This document shows, piece after piece, positions 1 through 9,216 of a DNA stretch of 31,411 bases. The notes below the pieces were generated by a model that was given only the letters and a program-made list of their open reading frames with translations, ran no database searches and was not told the origin of the DNA. Where the stretch lies: NCBI GenBank assembly GCA_002494975.1, contig DADI01000034.1, positions 1 to 31,411 of the forward strand. The letters run 5' to 3'. This DNA comes from Euryarchaeota archaeon UBA556 (GTDB lineage Archaea; Thermoplasmatota; Poseidoniia; Poseidoniales; Thalassarchaeaceae). The position numbers and the translations under genes were made by a program. Positions within the stretch are counted from its first letter, which is position 1; each line of letters opens with the position of its first letter.

Positions 1-197
1 CCAATCCAAGTTAATGCCACAAGATTCTCTTTGGAGGGGTCGGAAGCACCAGATAATACGAAAAGAAAAATAATTCCCCACACCAAGAGAGCAGCTGAGA
101 GAATTGATATATTCGTGATTATTTGATAATGTCTATCGCTTTGATTAGCCCACCATCGACCAAAAAATCCCCGCTGCTGCTCGTCTCGACGTGCCAT
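1..197 (-). CDS. Small membrane protein, 5' part only (C-terminus beyond window)
   Basis: Reading the minus strand from the ATG at 195-197 gives an open frame of 65 codons that runs off the left edge without a stop. The protein starts MARRDEQQRGFFGRWW, a basic and aromatic N-terminus. One hydrophobic helix follows at about residues 29-48 (ISILSAALLVWGIIFLFVLS), then a polar stretch and the start of what may be a second helix (LVALTWIG). This suggests an integral membrane protein with a cytoplasmic basic N-terminus. I do not recognise the family. It is divergent from the lipoprotein gene that starts at 309, so the roughly 110 bases between them hold promoters for both. Confidence 0.6.
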   Translation of the reverse strand, partial: MARRDEQQRGFFGRWWANQSDRHYQIITNISILSAALLVWGIIFLFVLSGASDPSKENLVALTWI

Positions 198-273
198 TAT
201 ATCGAACAGGGGTAAGGCTTCGCCGCTTAGTGCCTTACGCTAACAAGTTCAGATTTATTCTAATTGTAATAGC

Positions 274-284
274 AATTAATTAAT
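274..284 (+). promoter_or_regulatory. TATA-like box for the calcium-repeat lipoprotein gene
   Basis: The AT-only run AATTAATTAAT is centred about 30 bases before the ATG at 309. That is the distance expected if transcription starts a few bases before the ATG. It favours the ATG at 309 over the in-frame GTG at 285, which would lie upstream of the transcript. Assigned by position and composition only. Confidence 0.4.
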
Positions 285-308
285 GTGCTTTACTATCAAG
301 TGGGATGT

Positions 309-1613
309 ATGAAAAGTCAACGTTGGACAATGATTCTTGTGTTTAGTCTTATTTTATCGGGATGTATTACTGAGACAATACCGGACCTAGATGGCGATGG
401 GATTGAAGATAGTGAAGATAATGATAGAGACGGAGATGGCTGGGATAATTTATTGGAAATTAATTGTACTACTAATCCTGATGATGCTTTAGATTTGCCA
501 TCAGATTTAGATGGAGATAATATCTGTGATTTATTAGATGATGATGCTGATGGCGATGGTTGGAGTAATGATTTAGAAATAGACTGTCTATCGTCAGCTT
601 ATAACTCCTCAATTAATCCATCAGATCTCGATGGTGATGGGATTTGTAATTATCTTGACGAAGACATAGATGGCGATAAACTACCTAATAATTGGGAATA
701 TGAAAGAAATTTTGACCCTTTAGATCCTGAAGATGTAATGATTTGTCATGGAATGTCAGAATATTGTTTACGAAGTTATGATGATTTTACATTTCCTGAA
801 ACACATAATGCATACTCTGCTGCGGAAGATGGAGTAGTTCTGGGAGTAAATCATTACACTGGCCTTCAGGCACAATGGGATGGAGGAATTAGAGCATTTA
901 TGGTTGACACACACCACGTCAACAATGAGGATACTGATGCCGAAGATGTGAGATTTTGCCATGGATCCCCGGGCCAATTTCCACATCCATGTTTGTATTC
1001 AGAAATTAATGCTTTTGAGTGGTTATCTTTGTTGAATTCTCTTATGAATTCGACTAATGATGAATGTTTATCTTCATGTGGAGATGTAGTCACATTACTT
1101 ATTGAAAATAATGTCCCTGCAGATCATCTAGAATATTTATTCAATGAAACTGGGATGTATGATAGAATATATACACATCAACTAGGCGATAATTGGCCAG
1201 ATATTGGCGATTTGATATTGATGGGTAAAGATTTAGTCATTTTCTGGGAACAAACGGGAAATCAGAGTTATCCTTGGCTTCATGATTTTGGAGAATTTGG
1301 ATGGACGACTAATTATGCAGAAGATAATCCTGAAGACATGGAATGCACTGTTCATAGAGGAGATGGAAGTCAACCAGTATGGCATCTTAATAACTGGTTA
1401 AAGAGCATGTTCGGGGTCGCCGACCCTTACAGATCAGAGGAAGTAAATGATTATGATTTCTTACTAAATAGGTCTATTGAATGTTGGGAAATAATGGACA
1501 ATAGACCCACTTTTATAGCCGTTGATTACTGGGAAGATGGAGAAGTTACTAATGTCACAATCACGCTTAATAAAATGGAAAACTGGGACGATATTATCCC
1601 GCCTCATCCATAA
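309..1613 (+). CDS. Lipoprotein with calcium-type repeats and a PI-PLC-X-like phosphodiesterase domain
   Basis: A 434-residue secreted lipoprotein. The ATG at 309 gives MKSQRWTMILVFSLILSGC, a signal peptide with lipobox LSGC (Cys19 would be the lipid anchor); an upstream in-frame GTG at 285 would bury it. Residues 25-126 hold thrombospondin type-3-like DxDGDG repeats, with cysteines at 53, 73, 93 and 113, exactly 20 apart. Residues about 155-410 resemble the PI-PLC X catalytic domain: THN around His166, GIRAFMVD at 193-200 and CHG with His218. The two histidines are 52 apart, close to the 50 between His32 and His82 of Bacillus cereus PI-PLC. DVVTLLIEN (259-267) and GKDLVIFW (306-313) also fit this fold. 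The likely role is an extracellular phosphodiester-cleaving enzyme held at the cell surface; the substrate is unknown. The fold call is good, catalytic activity is an inference. Confidence 0.72.
   Translation: MKSQRWTMILVFSLILSGCITETIPDLDGDGIEDSEDNDRDGDGWDNLLEINCTTNPDDALDLPSDLDGDNICDLLDDDADGDGWSNDLEIDCLSSAYNSSINPSDLDGDGICNYLDEDIDGDKLPNNWEYERNFDPLDPEDVMICHGMSEYCLRSYDDFTFPETHNAYSAAEDGVVLGVNHYTGLQAQWDGGIRAFMVDTHHVNNEDTDAEDVRFCHGSPGQFPHPCLYSEINAFEWLSLLNSLMNSTNDECLSSCGDVVTLLIENNVPADHLEYLFNETGMYDRIYTHQLGDNWPDIGDLILMGKDLVIFWEQTGNQSYPWLHDFGEFGWTTNYAEDNPEDMECTVHRGDGSQPVWHLNNWLKSMFGVADPYRSEEVNDYDFLLNRSIECWEIMDNRPTFIAVDYWEDGEVTNVTITLNKMENWDDIIPPHP
381..686 (+). repeat. In-gene repeat encoding DxDGDG calcium-type units
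   Basis: GATGGCGATGG-like units recur about every 60 bases and encode residues 25-126 of the lipoprotein. The protein period is 20 residues, set by Cys53/73/93/113 and the alternating DLDGDG and DGDGW segments. It looks like local duplication of a calcium-binding thrombospondin type-3-like unit rather than a mobile or regulatory repeat. Confidence 0.6.
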
Positions 1614-1680
1614 CCGATAGGGTATGGAAGTGGATTCTGCTTTCGTTGGGTTTTCTAGATAGAACCTTTTCGAGAACAAC

Positions 1681-4665
1681 ATGGGTAAAACTGCAATGGA
1701 GGCATTGCATCCAAGAGTTCGCGAACTTATTACTCAATTAGGATGGAATTTGACACCAATTCAAGAAGAAGCAACGATTGATTTGTGTAATAACCAAGAT
1801 AGATTATTAGTTGCGCCGACTGGAAGTGGAAAAACAGAAGCTGCAATTCTTCCAGTAGTTTCTAGAGCTCTTGAAGAAAAATGGGAGGGTTTGTCAATAC
1901 TATACATAACTCCACTTAGAGCTTTGAATAGAGATATTGATAGAAGATTATCTACAATGTTAGAGCCTTTAGGATTAACTGTCGGATTAAGGCATGGAGA
2001 CACTACTCAAAAAGAAAGAAATAAACAATCAAAAAATCCCCCGAATCTATTGATTACTACCCCCGAAACAACACAAATAATGCTTTTAGGGAGTAGGTTA
2101 AGAGAACATCTTTCTAAGGTGAAGGTAATAATTCTTGATGAAATTCATGATCTTGCTGGAAGCGAGAGAGGATCACAATTAATGGTGGGTTTAGAGAGAA
2201 TTGCAGATATTAATAAAGGTGGTTTTCAAAGAATTGGTCTATCTGCAACTGTTGGTAATCCTAATGAAGTTTCAAAATATATGTCTAAGAGTGCAAAACC
2301 TATTCTTGGCCCTGCTCCAAGATTTACTGAAGTTATTGTCCACAAAGAAAAACCATCCGCTGAAGATGAGATCCTTTCTGTACAGTGGTCTGTTTCCCCC
2401 AACTCAATTGCAGCTTTCAGGAGATTAGCTAATTCATTAATCAAAGATTCACCATCTCTAATTTTCGTTAACTCTAGATCGGCTGCAGAAACAGTTGCAC
2501 AAAGACTTAGCGCTATTGTTCCAGAAATTAAAATTGGAGTTCATCATGGAAGTTTAGCAGCAGAGACAAGAAGAAATATGGAAGATAAACTAAGGCAAGG
2601 TGAATTAAATGGAATTATCTGCACAAGTAGTTTGGAATTAGGAATAGATATAGGTTCGATAAAAAGAGTTCATCAGTTGCAGTCGCCAAGAGCAGTTGAC
2701 CGATTATTGCAAAGAATGGGAAGAGCAGAACATCATCTCGGAGGAACGGGACGAGGAGAGATTCTCGCATGGGAATTAGATGAAATCTCTGAGTGTGCAG
2801 TTATAGCGAGAAAGGCTATGTCCTCAGAACTCGAGGGTATTGAGTGGCAAACTAATCCAGGAGTTGTAGCAGCAAATCAATTTATTCAGCTCGGAATTGA
2901 AAGAAGTATTGTACCATTAGATAAAGCGAATCAAATAATAGAGAATTGTTCGATATTTAACGAATGGAATTATCAATCAAGTATTGACATCCTAAGAGTT
3001 CTAAATGATCGTTGGTTAATACGACTTGTCGAAAAACCCGAAGAATCTGATGTCACAAAATGGCCAGCAAAGCTGTGGGAAGAATTAGCCTCGAGATGCC
3101 GAGAAGATATTCCTGATAAAAAACCGCCTTGGGATGAAGAGCAGAAAGATTCTGATAAAATAAAATGGAAAAAGGCAATGCTTAGGGTACTTCCTGAATC
3201 ATTAAAAAAAGGCTGGTATTCACCTTCAGGAAAAGCATCAAAATCTAGGACTGATCATATATCTATGATTCCAGATGAAATATCATATAGAGTTAGAGAT
3301 GCAGTAACTAGAACAGTTCTAGGTTCTGTTGATGAGGCATTCGTTCTGTCTTTGAATAACGATGCTAGTGACGATTCTTTAGGTAGAGCGAGAAGATTTG
3401 TAATGGCAGGTAGAACATGGCAAATTATTGATGCAGATCCGGAACAAGAAGAATTACTTGTAGCACCGATAAAAGAAACTGGAGAAGCACCTGTTTGGGT
3501 GGGGGAATTACCCCCTGTACCGAAAGAAGTAGCCAGAGAGGTAGGGCAATTAAGGAGAAGTGTAGCAGTTTCTTTAGGCGCCATTGAAGATGAGAATAAT
3601 ACTATCTCATTCGAAGAATATCCTATTTCACCAAGTGCCAGAGATACTTTGATTTATACTATATCGGAACACCTTGACGCAACGGGAGTACTCCCTGATG
3701 AAAAAACTGTAACAATTGAGGATAGACAAGGGACAATTATCTTGAATACCTGTGCTGGGTCAAAAATAAATGAAACTTTAGCATATTTAATTCAGGCTTT
3801 TGGCTCATTAAAAGAGGGTAAAATGGGACGTACATTAATTGACCCTTATCGAATATCTATCCAAATTCCAGGGACCACTCCCTCTGATGTTCTAGGTTGG
3901 TTGCAAGATACTCCTCCTGCGGCTCTTCCATCGTTAATGAGGATGACAATACCTAATGGTAGAGCAGTCAGATGGAGGGTTGTTCAAGTCGCTCGGAGAA
4001 TGGGAGTTTTACAAAAAGGAGTTGACCCTCGTAAAGTCAATCTTCAAGGATTGATGAGAAGATGGAAAGGAACACCTGTAATTGAAGAAGCATTGAGTAA
4101 ATTATTCCATGAAAGAATGGATATTGATTCGACTATTGATTTCTTAACTGAGATTCAAAATGGTGATATCAAAATTCTTCTAACCCCTCCTGGCCCTCTA
4201 GGACAATCAATGAAAAGTGAGAAAGACTTGCTACTACCATCATGGTCTGATAAAGAATTGAGAGAACATTTAGAAGTTCGTCTATTAAATGAAAGAGCCG
4301 TTTTAGTATGTTTAAATTGTCAAAATATAATGCGGAAAAGAGTCGAAAGATTCCAAGAAAGAATTGAAGCTTGTTCTACATGTTCGGGTACAATGCAAGC
4401 ATGTGCACCTGAAAGAATGGAATCTATGTTAGTAGATTGGGTAAAGAGTAAAGACCCTAAAGTTTCTGGGAAAATGACAAAGAATGCTGAATTAATTAGA
4501 ACGCATGGCAAAGATGCTGTGATTTGCATGATGGGAAGAGGCATTGCTGAAGAAACAGCAACAAGAATTCTCAGAGGACATGTTTTTGGAGAGAGAGTAA
4601 GATTACTTAGATCGATACACAATGCCGAATTAAAATATGCTTCAACAAGAAGATATTGGAGTTAG
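1681..4665 (+). CDS. lhr: Lhr-family superfamily 2 DNA/RNA helicase
   Basis: A 994-residue ATP-dependent helicase of the Lhr family, which in archaea is linked to DNA repair and RNA handling. Motifs appear in order: Q-like TPIQEEA (25-31), Walker A APTGSGKT (45-52), TPLRAL (77-82), TTPET (126-130), Walker B DEIH (153-156), SAT (188-190), LIFVNSR in the second RecA domain, ELGIDIG (319-325) and arginine-finger motif QRMGRAEH (344-351). The long C-terminal part is typical of Lhr winged-helix and Lhr-specific regions. CxxC pairs at Cys877/880 and Cys898/901 look like a zinc site, as in some archaeal Lhr proteins. The following GIAEETATRIL resembles a helix-hairpin-helix. Start ATG at 1681; the ATG at 1696 is a possible alternative. 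Single gene, 67 bases after the lipoprotein gene. Confidence 0.92.
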   Translation: MGKTAMEALHPRVRELITQLGWNLTPIQEEATIDLCNNQDRLLVAPTGSGKTEAAILPVVSRALEEKWEGLSILYITPLRALNRDIDRRLSTMLEPLGLTVGLRHGDTTQKERNKQSKNPPNLLITTPETTQIMLLGSRLREHLSKVKVIILDEIHDLAGSERGSQLMVGLERIADINKGGFQRIGLSATVGNPNEVSKYMSKSAKPILGPAPRFTEVIVHKEKPSAEDEILSVQWSVSPNSIAAFRRLANSLIKDSPSLIFVNSRSAAETVAQRLSAIVPEIKIGVHHGSLAAETRRNMEDKLRQGELNGIICTSSLELGIDIGSIKRVHQLQSPRAVDRLLQRMGRAEHHLGGTGRGEILAWELDEISECAVIARKAMSSELEGIEWQTNPGVVAANQFIQLGIERSIVPLDKANQIIENCSIFNEWNYQSSIDILRVLNDRWLIRLVEKPEESDVTKWPAKLWEELASRCREDIPDKKPPWDEEQKDSDKIKWKKAMLRVLPESLKKGWYSPSGKASKSRTDHISMIPDEISYRVRDAVTRTVLGSVDEAFVLSLNNDASDDSLGRARRFVMAGRTWQIIDADPEQEELLVAPIKETGEAPVWVGELPPVPKEVAREVGQLRRSVAVSLGAIEDENNTISFEEYPISPSARDTLIYTISEHLDATGVLPDEKTVTIEDRQGTIILNTCAGSKINETLAYLIQAFGSLKEGKMGRTLIDPYRISIQIPGTTPSDVLGWLQDTPPAALPSLMRMTIPNGRAVRWRVVQVARRMGVLQKGVDPRKVNLQGLMRRWKGTPVIEEALSKLFHERMDIDSTIDFLTEIQNGDIKILLTPPGPLGQSMKSEKDLLLPSWSDKELREHLEVRLLNERAVLVCLNCQNIMRKRVERFQERIEACSTCSGTMQACAPERMESMLVDWVKSKDPKVSGKMTKNAELIRTHGKDAVICMMGRGIAEETATRILRGHVFGERVRLLRSIHNAELKYASTRRYWS

Positions 4666-4708
4666 TGGAAAGGTAAGCACTATGTTCGTCCTTTCATGGG
4701 GGACTGGT

Positions 4709-5254
4709 ATGTTAATCGGTTTAACTGGTAGAAATGCATCAGGGAAATCAACTATTGTCGATTGGTTTTCAAAAAAAGGTCTGAAGACTGCATCTTGTTC
4801 TGATTCAATAAGAACATGGCTTGCTGCGCAAAATATTGAACCAACTAGAGATGCTTTGATTGAAGGTGGAAGAGAATTGAGAAGGCAAGGTGGCGCAGGT
4901 ATTCTAGCTGAAATGCTACTAGAAATGCTTGATGGAGATAATGCTGTAATTGATTCTATTAGAACCCCTGGTGAAGTTGAAGCATTGAGGAAAAGAGAAG
5001 ATTTTTTATTGATTGAAGTTAAAGCCAGTTCAGATACTAGATGGGAACGTTCGCAAAGTCGAGCTCGTGCTGGAGACCCAATTGATAGAGAGACATTTAT
5101 CAGGCAAGAAAAGGCAGAATCTGTGGCAAAAGATGCTGCAGGTCAAGCATTAAATGCCACAGCTGAATTAGCAGATTTAGTTATTCTAAATGATGGGACT
5201 GAGAATGAATTAAGCAAAGACTTAGAAGAAATGTTCATAAAATTAAATAAATGA
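4709..5254 (+). CDS. UPF0200 / dephospho-CoA-kinase-like P-loop kinase
   Basis: A 181-residue P-loop protein. The N-terminus MLIGLTGRNASGKST contains Walker A (GRNASGKST, residues 7-15). Downstream are ELRRQGG, VIDSIRTPGEVEAL and RSQSRARAGDP, plus a late DLVILNDGT, the order seen in archaeal UPF0200 proteins and their dephospho-CoA-kinase-like relatives. These are small nucleoside or cofactor kinases of mostly unproven substrate. In archaea, UPF0200 and GTP-dependent DPCK families are distinct, so a coenzyme A role should not be assumed. I chose ATG 4709 because the Walker A then sits at the usual distance from the N-terminus and GGGGGACTGGT precedes it. An ATG at 4682 is in frame, and longer versions would overlap the helicase gene that ends at 4665. 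Confidence 0.75.
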   Translation: MLIGLTGRNASGKSTIVDWFSKKGLKTASCSDSIRTWLAAQNIEPTRDALIEGGRELRRQGGAGILAEMLLEMLDGDNAVIDSIRTPGEVEALRKREDFLLIEVKASSDTRWERSQSRARAGDPIDRETFIRQEKAESVAKDAAGQALNATAELADLVILNDGTENELSKDLEEMFIKLNK

Positions 5255-5302
5255 TTTTTTGCCGTAAATAACTTAATAGATATAATAATAATACACGCAA
5301 AT
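5255..5302 (+). promoter_or_regulatory. Intergenic T-run and TATA-like element before the TPM gene
   Basis: Just after the kinase stop is a T6 run (5254-5259), a possible archaeal oligo-T terminator. TTAATAGATATA at about 5273-5284 is centred about 26 bases before the ATG at 5303. There is no Shine-Dalgarno motif before that ATG. Together this suggests a separate, possibly leaderless, transcript for the TPM gene. Confidence 0.35.
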
Positions 5303-7135
<1,833 letters not shown>

Positions 7136-7143
7136 TTTACCGA

Positions 7144-7581
7144 CTAAGCCTTTCTGACAATTATACCTGCTTCGATCATCATACCAGAAGCAATATTGAA
7201 ATCTTTCTCCCAACGGTCGGGAATCTCAACATCTTCAGGGTAAACTACCTCACTTACACCTGCTTGAATAAGAGAGCGCGTACATCTGGAACATGGTGGC
7301 CATGTAACATACGCCTTTGTTCCCTTTAATGAAATTCCAATCCTAGCGGCATGCATAATTGCATTTTCTTCAGCGTGACAAATCATAGGATATTTTTGCT
7401 CGCGATCTTCAAGTCTCTCGATTTTATCTTCAATACCTCTTGGAAAACCATTGAATCCAGTGGAACGAATCTCTCGGTCCTCACCAACCACTACACAGCC
7501 AACTTTAGTTGAAGGATCTTTTGACCAATCAGAAATATGCTTTGCCAATTCCAAAAAACGTTTATCCCACTTATTACTCAT
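7144..7581 (-). CDS. dCMP deaminase family protein
   Basis: A 145-residue zinc deaminase. It has the zinc/catalytic motif HAE (His69-Ala-Glu71, in ICHAEENAI) and PCSRC (Cys97 and Cys100), the signature of the cytidine/deoxycytidylate deaminase fold. SKDPSTKVGCVVV and GFNGFPRG near the N-terminus are typical of dCMP deaminases, which make dUMP for thymidylate synthesis in the cytoplasm. The ATG at 7581 gives the usual family length. A longer in-frame reading to 7653 overlaps the upstream gene and adds no family sequence. GAGATGAT lies just before the ATG. The stop is 8 bases from the convergent TPM gene. It follows a small membrane protein gene and folC on the same strand, so a nucleotide/one-carbon link is possible. 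Confidence 0.88.
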   Translation of the reverse strand: MSNKWDKRFLELAKHISDWSKDPSTKVGCVVVGEDREIRSTGFNGFPRGIEDKIERLEDREQKYPMICHAEENAIMHAARIGISLKGTKAYVTWPPCSRCTRSLIQAGVSEVVYPEDVEIPDRWEKDFNIASGMMIEAGIIVRKA

Positions 7582-7603
7582 GCTATCATCTCGTGAATAC
7601 ATC

Positions 7604-7915
7604 TCATAAGTCATTATCCCTATTGGCCTCAGTACGGCTTGCATCATAACCATCTAAAGTTGTAGGATTAGAATAACAATCTGGATCATCACGATCTGCT
7701 TTACCACCATTGTCATTATCAATACCGTCTCCACAATTTCCAATAGTTTGATCATCGTTTGAGGAAAGTAGACTATCAGCACCGCCGCCAGCAAGTATGG
7801 CAAATAGTAAACCACATAATACCAAAACCAAGGCAACAAGAATGTATTTAGAAGTACTATCTTGAGATTCAAGTACTACCTTTAACTCAACTTTCTCGCT
7901 CGTCTTATCTGTCAT
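7604..7915 (-). CDS. Single-pass membrane protein with MopE-like Asp/Asn-rich motif
   Basis: A 103-residue protein I cannot assign to a named family. The N-terminus (1-23) is charged and probably cytoplasmic. One transmembrane helix covers about 24-43 (YILVALVLVLCGLLFAIL). The outer part carries CGDGIDNDNGGKADRDDPDC (61-80), which resembles the DGxDNDxDGxxD putative metal-binding (MopE-type) motif, with cysteines 19 apart that could form a disulfide. The remaining tail is acidic and polar. It probably binds calcium or another cation outside the membrane, which is an inference from the motif. It sits between folC (33 bases upstream) and the dCMP deaminase (22 bases downstream), with no obvious functional tie to either. 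Start is ATG. Confidence 0.65.
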   Translation of the reverse strand: MTDKTSEKVELKVVLESQDSTSKYILVALVLVLCGLLFAILAGGGADSLLSSNDDQTIGNCGDGIDNDNGGKADRDDPDCYSNPTTLDGYDASRTEANRDNDL

Positions 7916-7948
7916 CTACGAGCCATCCAGAGGGGTCATCCTTTTTGA

Positions 7949-9181
7949 TTATCGGTGAACACGAAGTTCTTCCGAAAAGTCTAAATTTTTTGTAATTATC
8001 ATATCATTCAATATGTCTCCTACAAGATAAACACTACCAATTATAACGATTTCGAGACCCTCTTTATTGGCTATAAAAGAGGCTTTATTTACAGCTTCAA
8101 TAGGATTTTTTATTATTAGTCTTGGAGTTAATTTACCATTACAAATAATTTCGTCTAGCTTTTCAGCAGGAACTGCTTTATTTCGACCTGAAAGAGGCTC
8201 TGTAAAAATAATCTGATTAAAGACTGAATCATGAAGAGAATCATTTGTTAAAGGATGTAGTGTATCTTTAATATTTGCTTTTTCACTAACACCTATTACA
8301 ATAACACACGGTTGATTAATAGAATTTAGTTCTACTTCGAAACCTTCCTTATTATGGGCAGCACATATTTTCGATTTTGTTTCAAACCATGAAGAACCAT
8401 ATCTAGGGGAGCGCCCAGGCCAATTACAATCTAACATTGGTTTATTCCATTGATATAACTCTGCAATTTTCTCTGATAATTGAATCCAGATTTCCCAAGG
8501 AGATAATGAATTACTTGGTTCATGTATCCATAAGTCATCCCCTACCTTATCTGAAATTACTTTGAAAACGGATGGACTTAACTTATCACTTTTTGAAATA
8601 ATTAAAGGCACTCCTGAACGATGAATACCTGCTTTTTCTAGAGCTATTTCTTCTAATGTATCTCCTAAAAACTCAGTATGATCTTTGGAAATTGTAGTAA
8701 TTACACAAAGATCAGCATCAACTAATCTAGTAGAATCTAATCTACCACCTAATCCTGTCTCAATTATCGCTCTATCAATATTATTCTCTCTAAATGCTAA
8801 CATAGAAACTAAAAATGTCACTTCAAAAAAAGTAGGATTGCAAATGGGAGGAATTAAACTGGCGTCTCTTATTTCATTCAGAAACTTATCAAAATCATCC
8901 GATTTAATCGGAGAGCCATTAATTCTAATCCTTTCCTCGATAGTAATGAGATGAGGGGATGTAAAAAGTCCAACATTTAGATTATTTGCACGAGCTAAAG
9001 CAGATAATTGAACACAAAGAGAGCCCTTTCCATTTGTGCCTGCTACATGAATTGAAGGGAAATTAAGATGAGGATTATTCAATCTCTGTAGAATAATTTC
9101 ACAATTTTCAAGGCCTAATTTGACACCAATTAATTTTCTTTCTTCAAGCCATTTCCTAATATCAGAAATACAATCACCCAC
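7949..9181 (-). CDS. folC: Folylpolyglutamate / dihydrofolate synthase (Mur-ligase fold)
   Basis: A 410-residue ATP-dependent ligase of the FolC family, which adds glutamate to folates or to dihydropteroate. Visible motifs are the P-loop VAGTNGKGS (46-54), TSPHL (74-78), ETGLGGRLDST (141-151), DHTEFLG (167-173) and EKAG (182-185, whose lysine is the usual carbamylated residue). The C-terminal third is the Mur-ligase C domain. Length is slightly below the usual 420-430. The reading frame opens with GTG at 9181; no ATG lies close by, so the start is tentative. Many archaea use tetrahydromethanopterin, so a bacterial-type FolC suggests folate use or glutamylation of a related pterin. Divergent from the protease gene, with 35 bases between the two starts as called. 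Confidence 0.9.
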   Translation of the reverse strand: MGDCISDIRKWLEERKLIGVKLGLENCEIILQRLNNPHLNFPSIHVAGTNGKGSLCVQLSALARANNLNVGLFTSPHLITIEERIRINGSPIKSDDFDKFLNEIRDASLIPPICNPTFFEVTFLVSMLAFRENNIDRAIIETGLGGRLDSTRLVDADLCVITTISKDHTEFLGDTLEEIALEKAGIHRSGVPLIISKSDKLSPSVFKVISDKVGDDLWIHEPSNSLSPWEIWIQLSEKIAELYQWNKPMLDCNWPGRSPRYGSSWFETKSKICAAHNKEGFEVELNSINQPCVIVIGVSEKANIKDTLHPLTNDSLHDSVFNQIIFTEPLSGRNKAVPAEKLDEIICNGKLTPRLIIKNPIEAVNKASFIANKEGLEIVIIGSVYLVGDILNDMIITKNLDFSEELRVHR

Positions 9182-9216
9182 TACTGCAACTACGCACTTG
9201 TATTAGTCAAAGTGAT

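Noticed and set aside
285-308. Upstream GTG start for the lipoprotein
   Set aside because: The eight extra residues would precede a complete signal peptide and lipobox, and the TATA-like run abuts this codon.
7582-7653. N-terminal extension of the dCMP deaminase
   Set aside because: It overlaps the upstream gene, adds no family sequence, and the ATG at 7581 gives the standard length.
9182-9216. Overlapping divergent promoters between folC and the protease gene
   Set aside because: Only weak AT-rich spots (GTATTAG, CATATCA) are present and both gene starts are uncertain, so no element could be placed with confidence.
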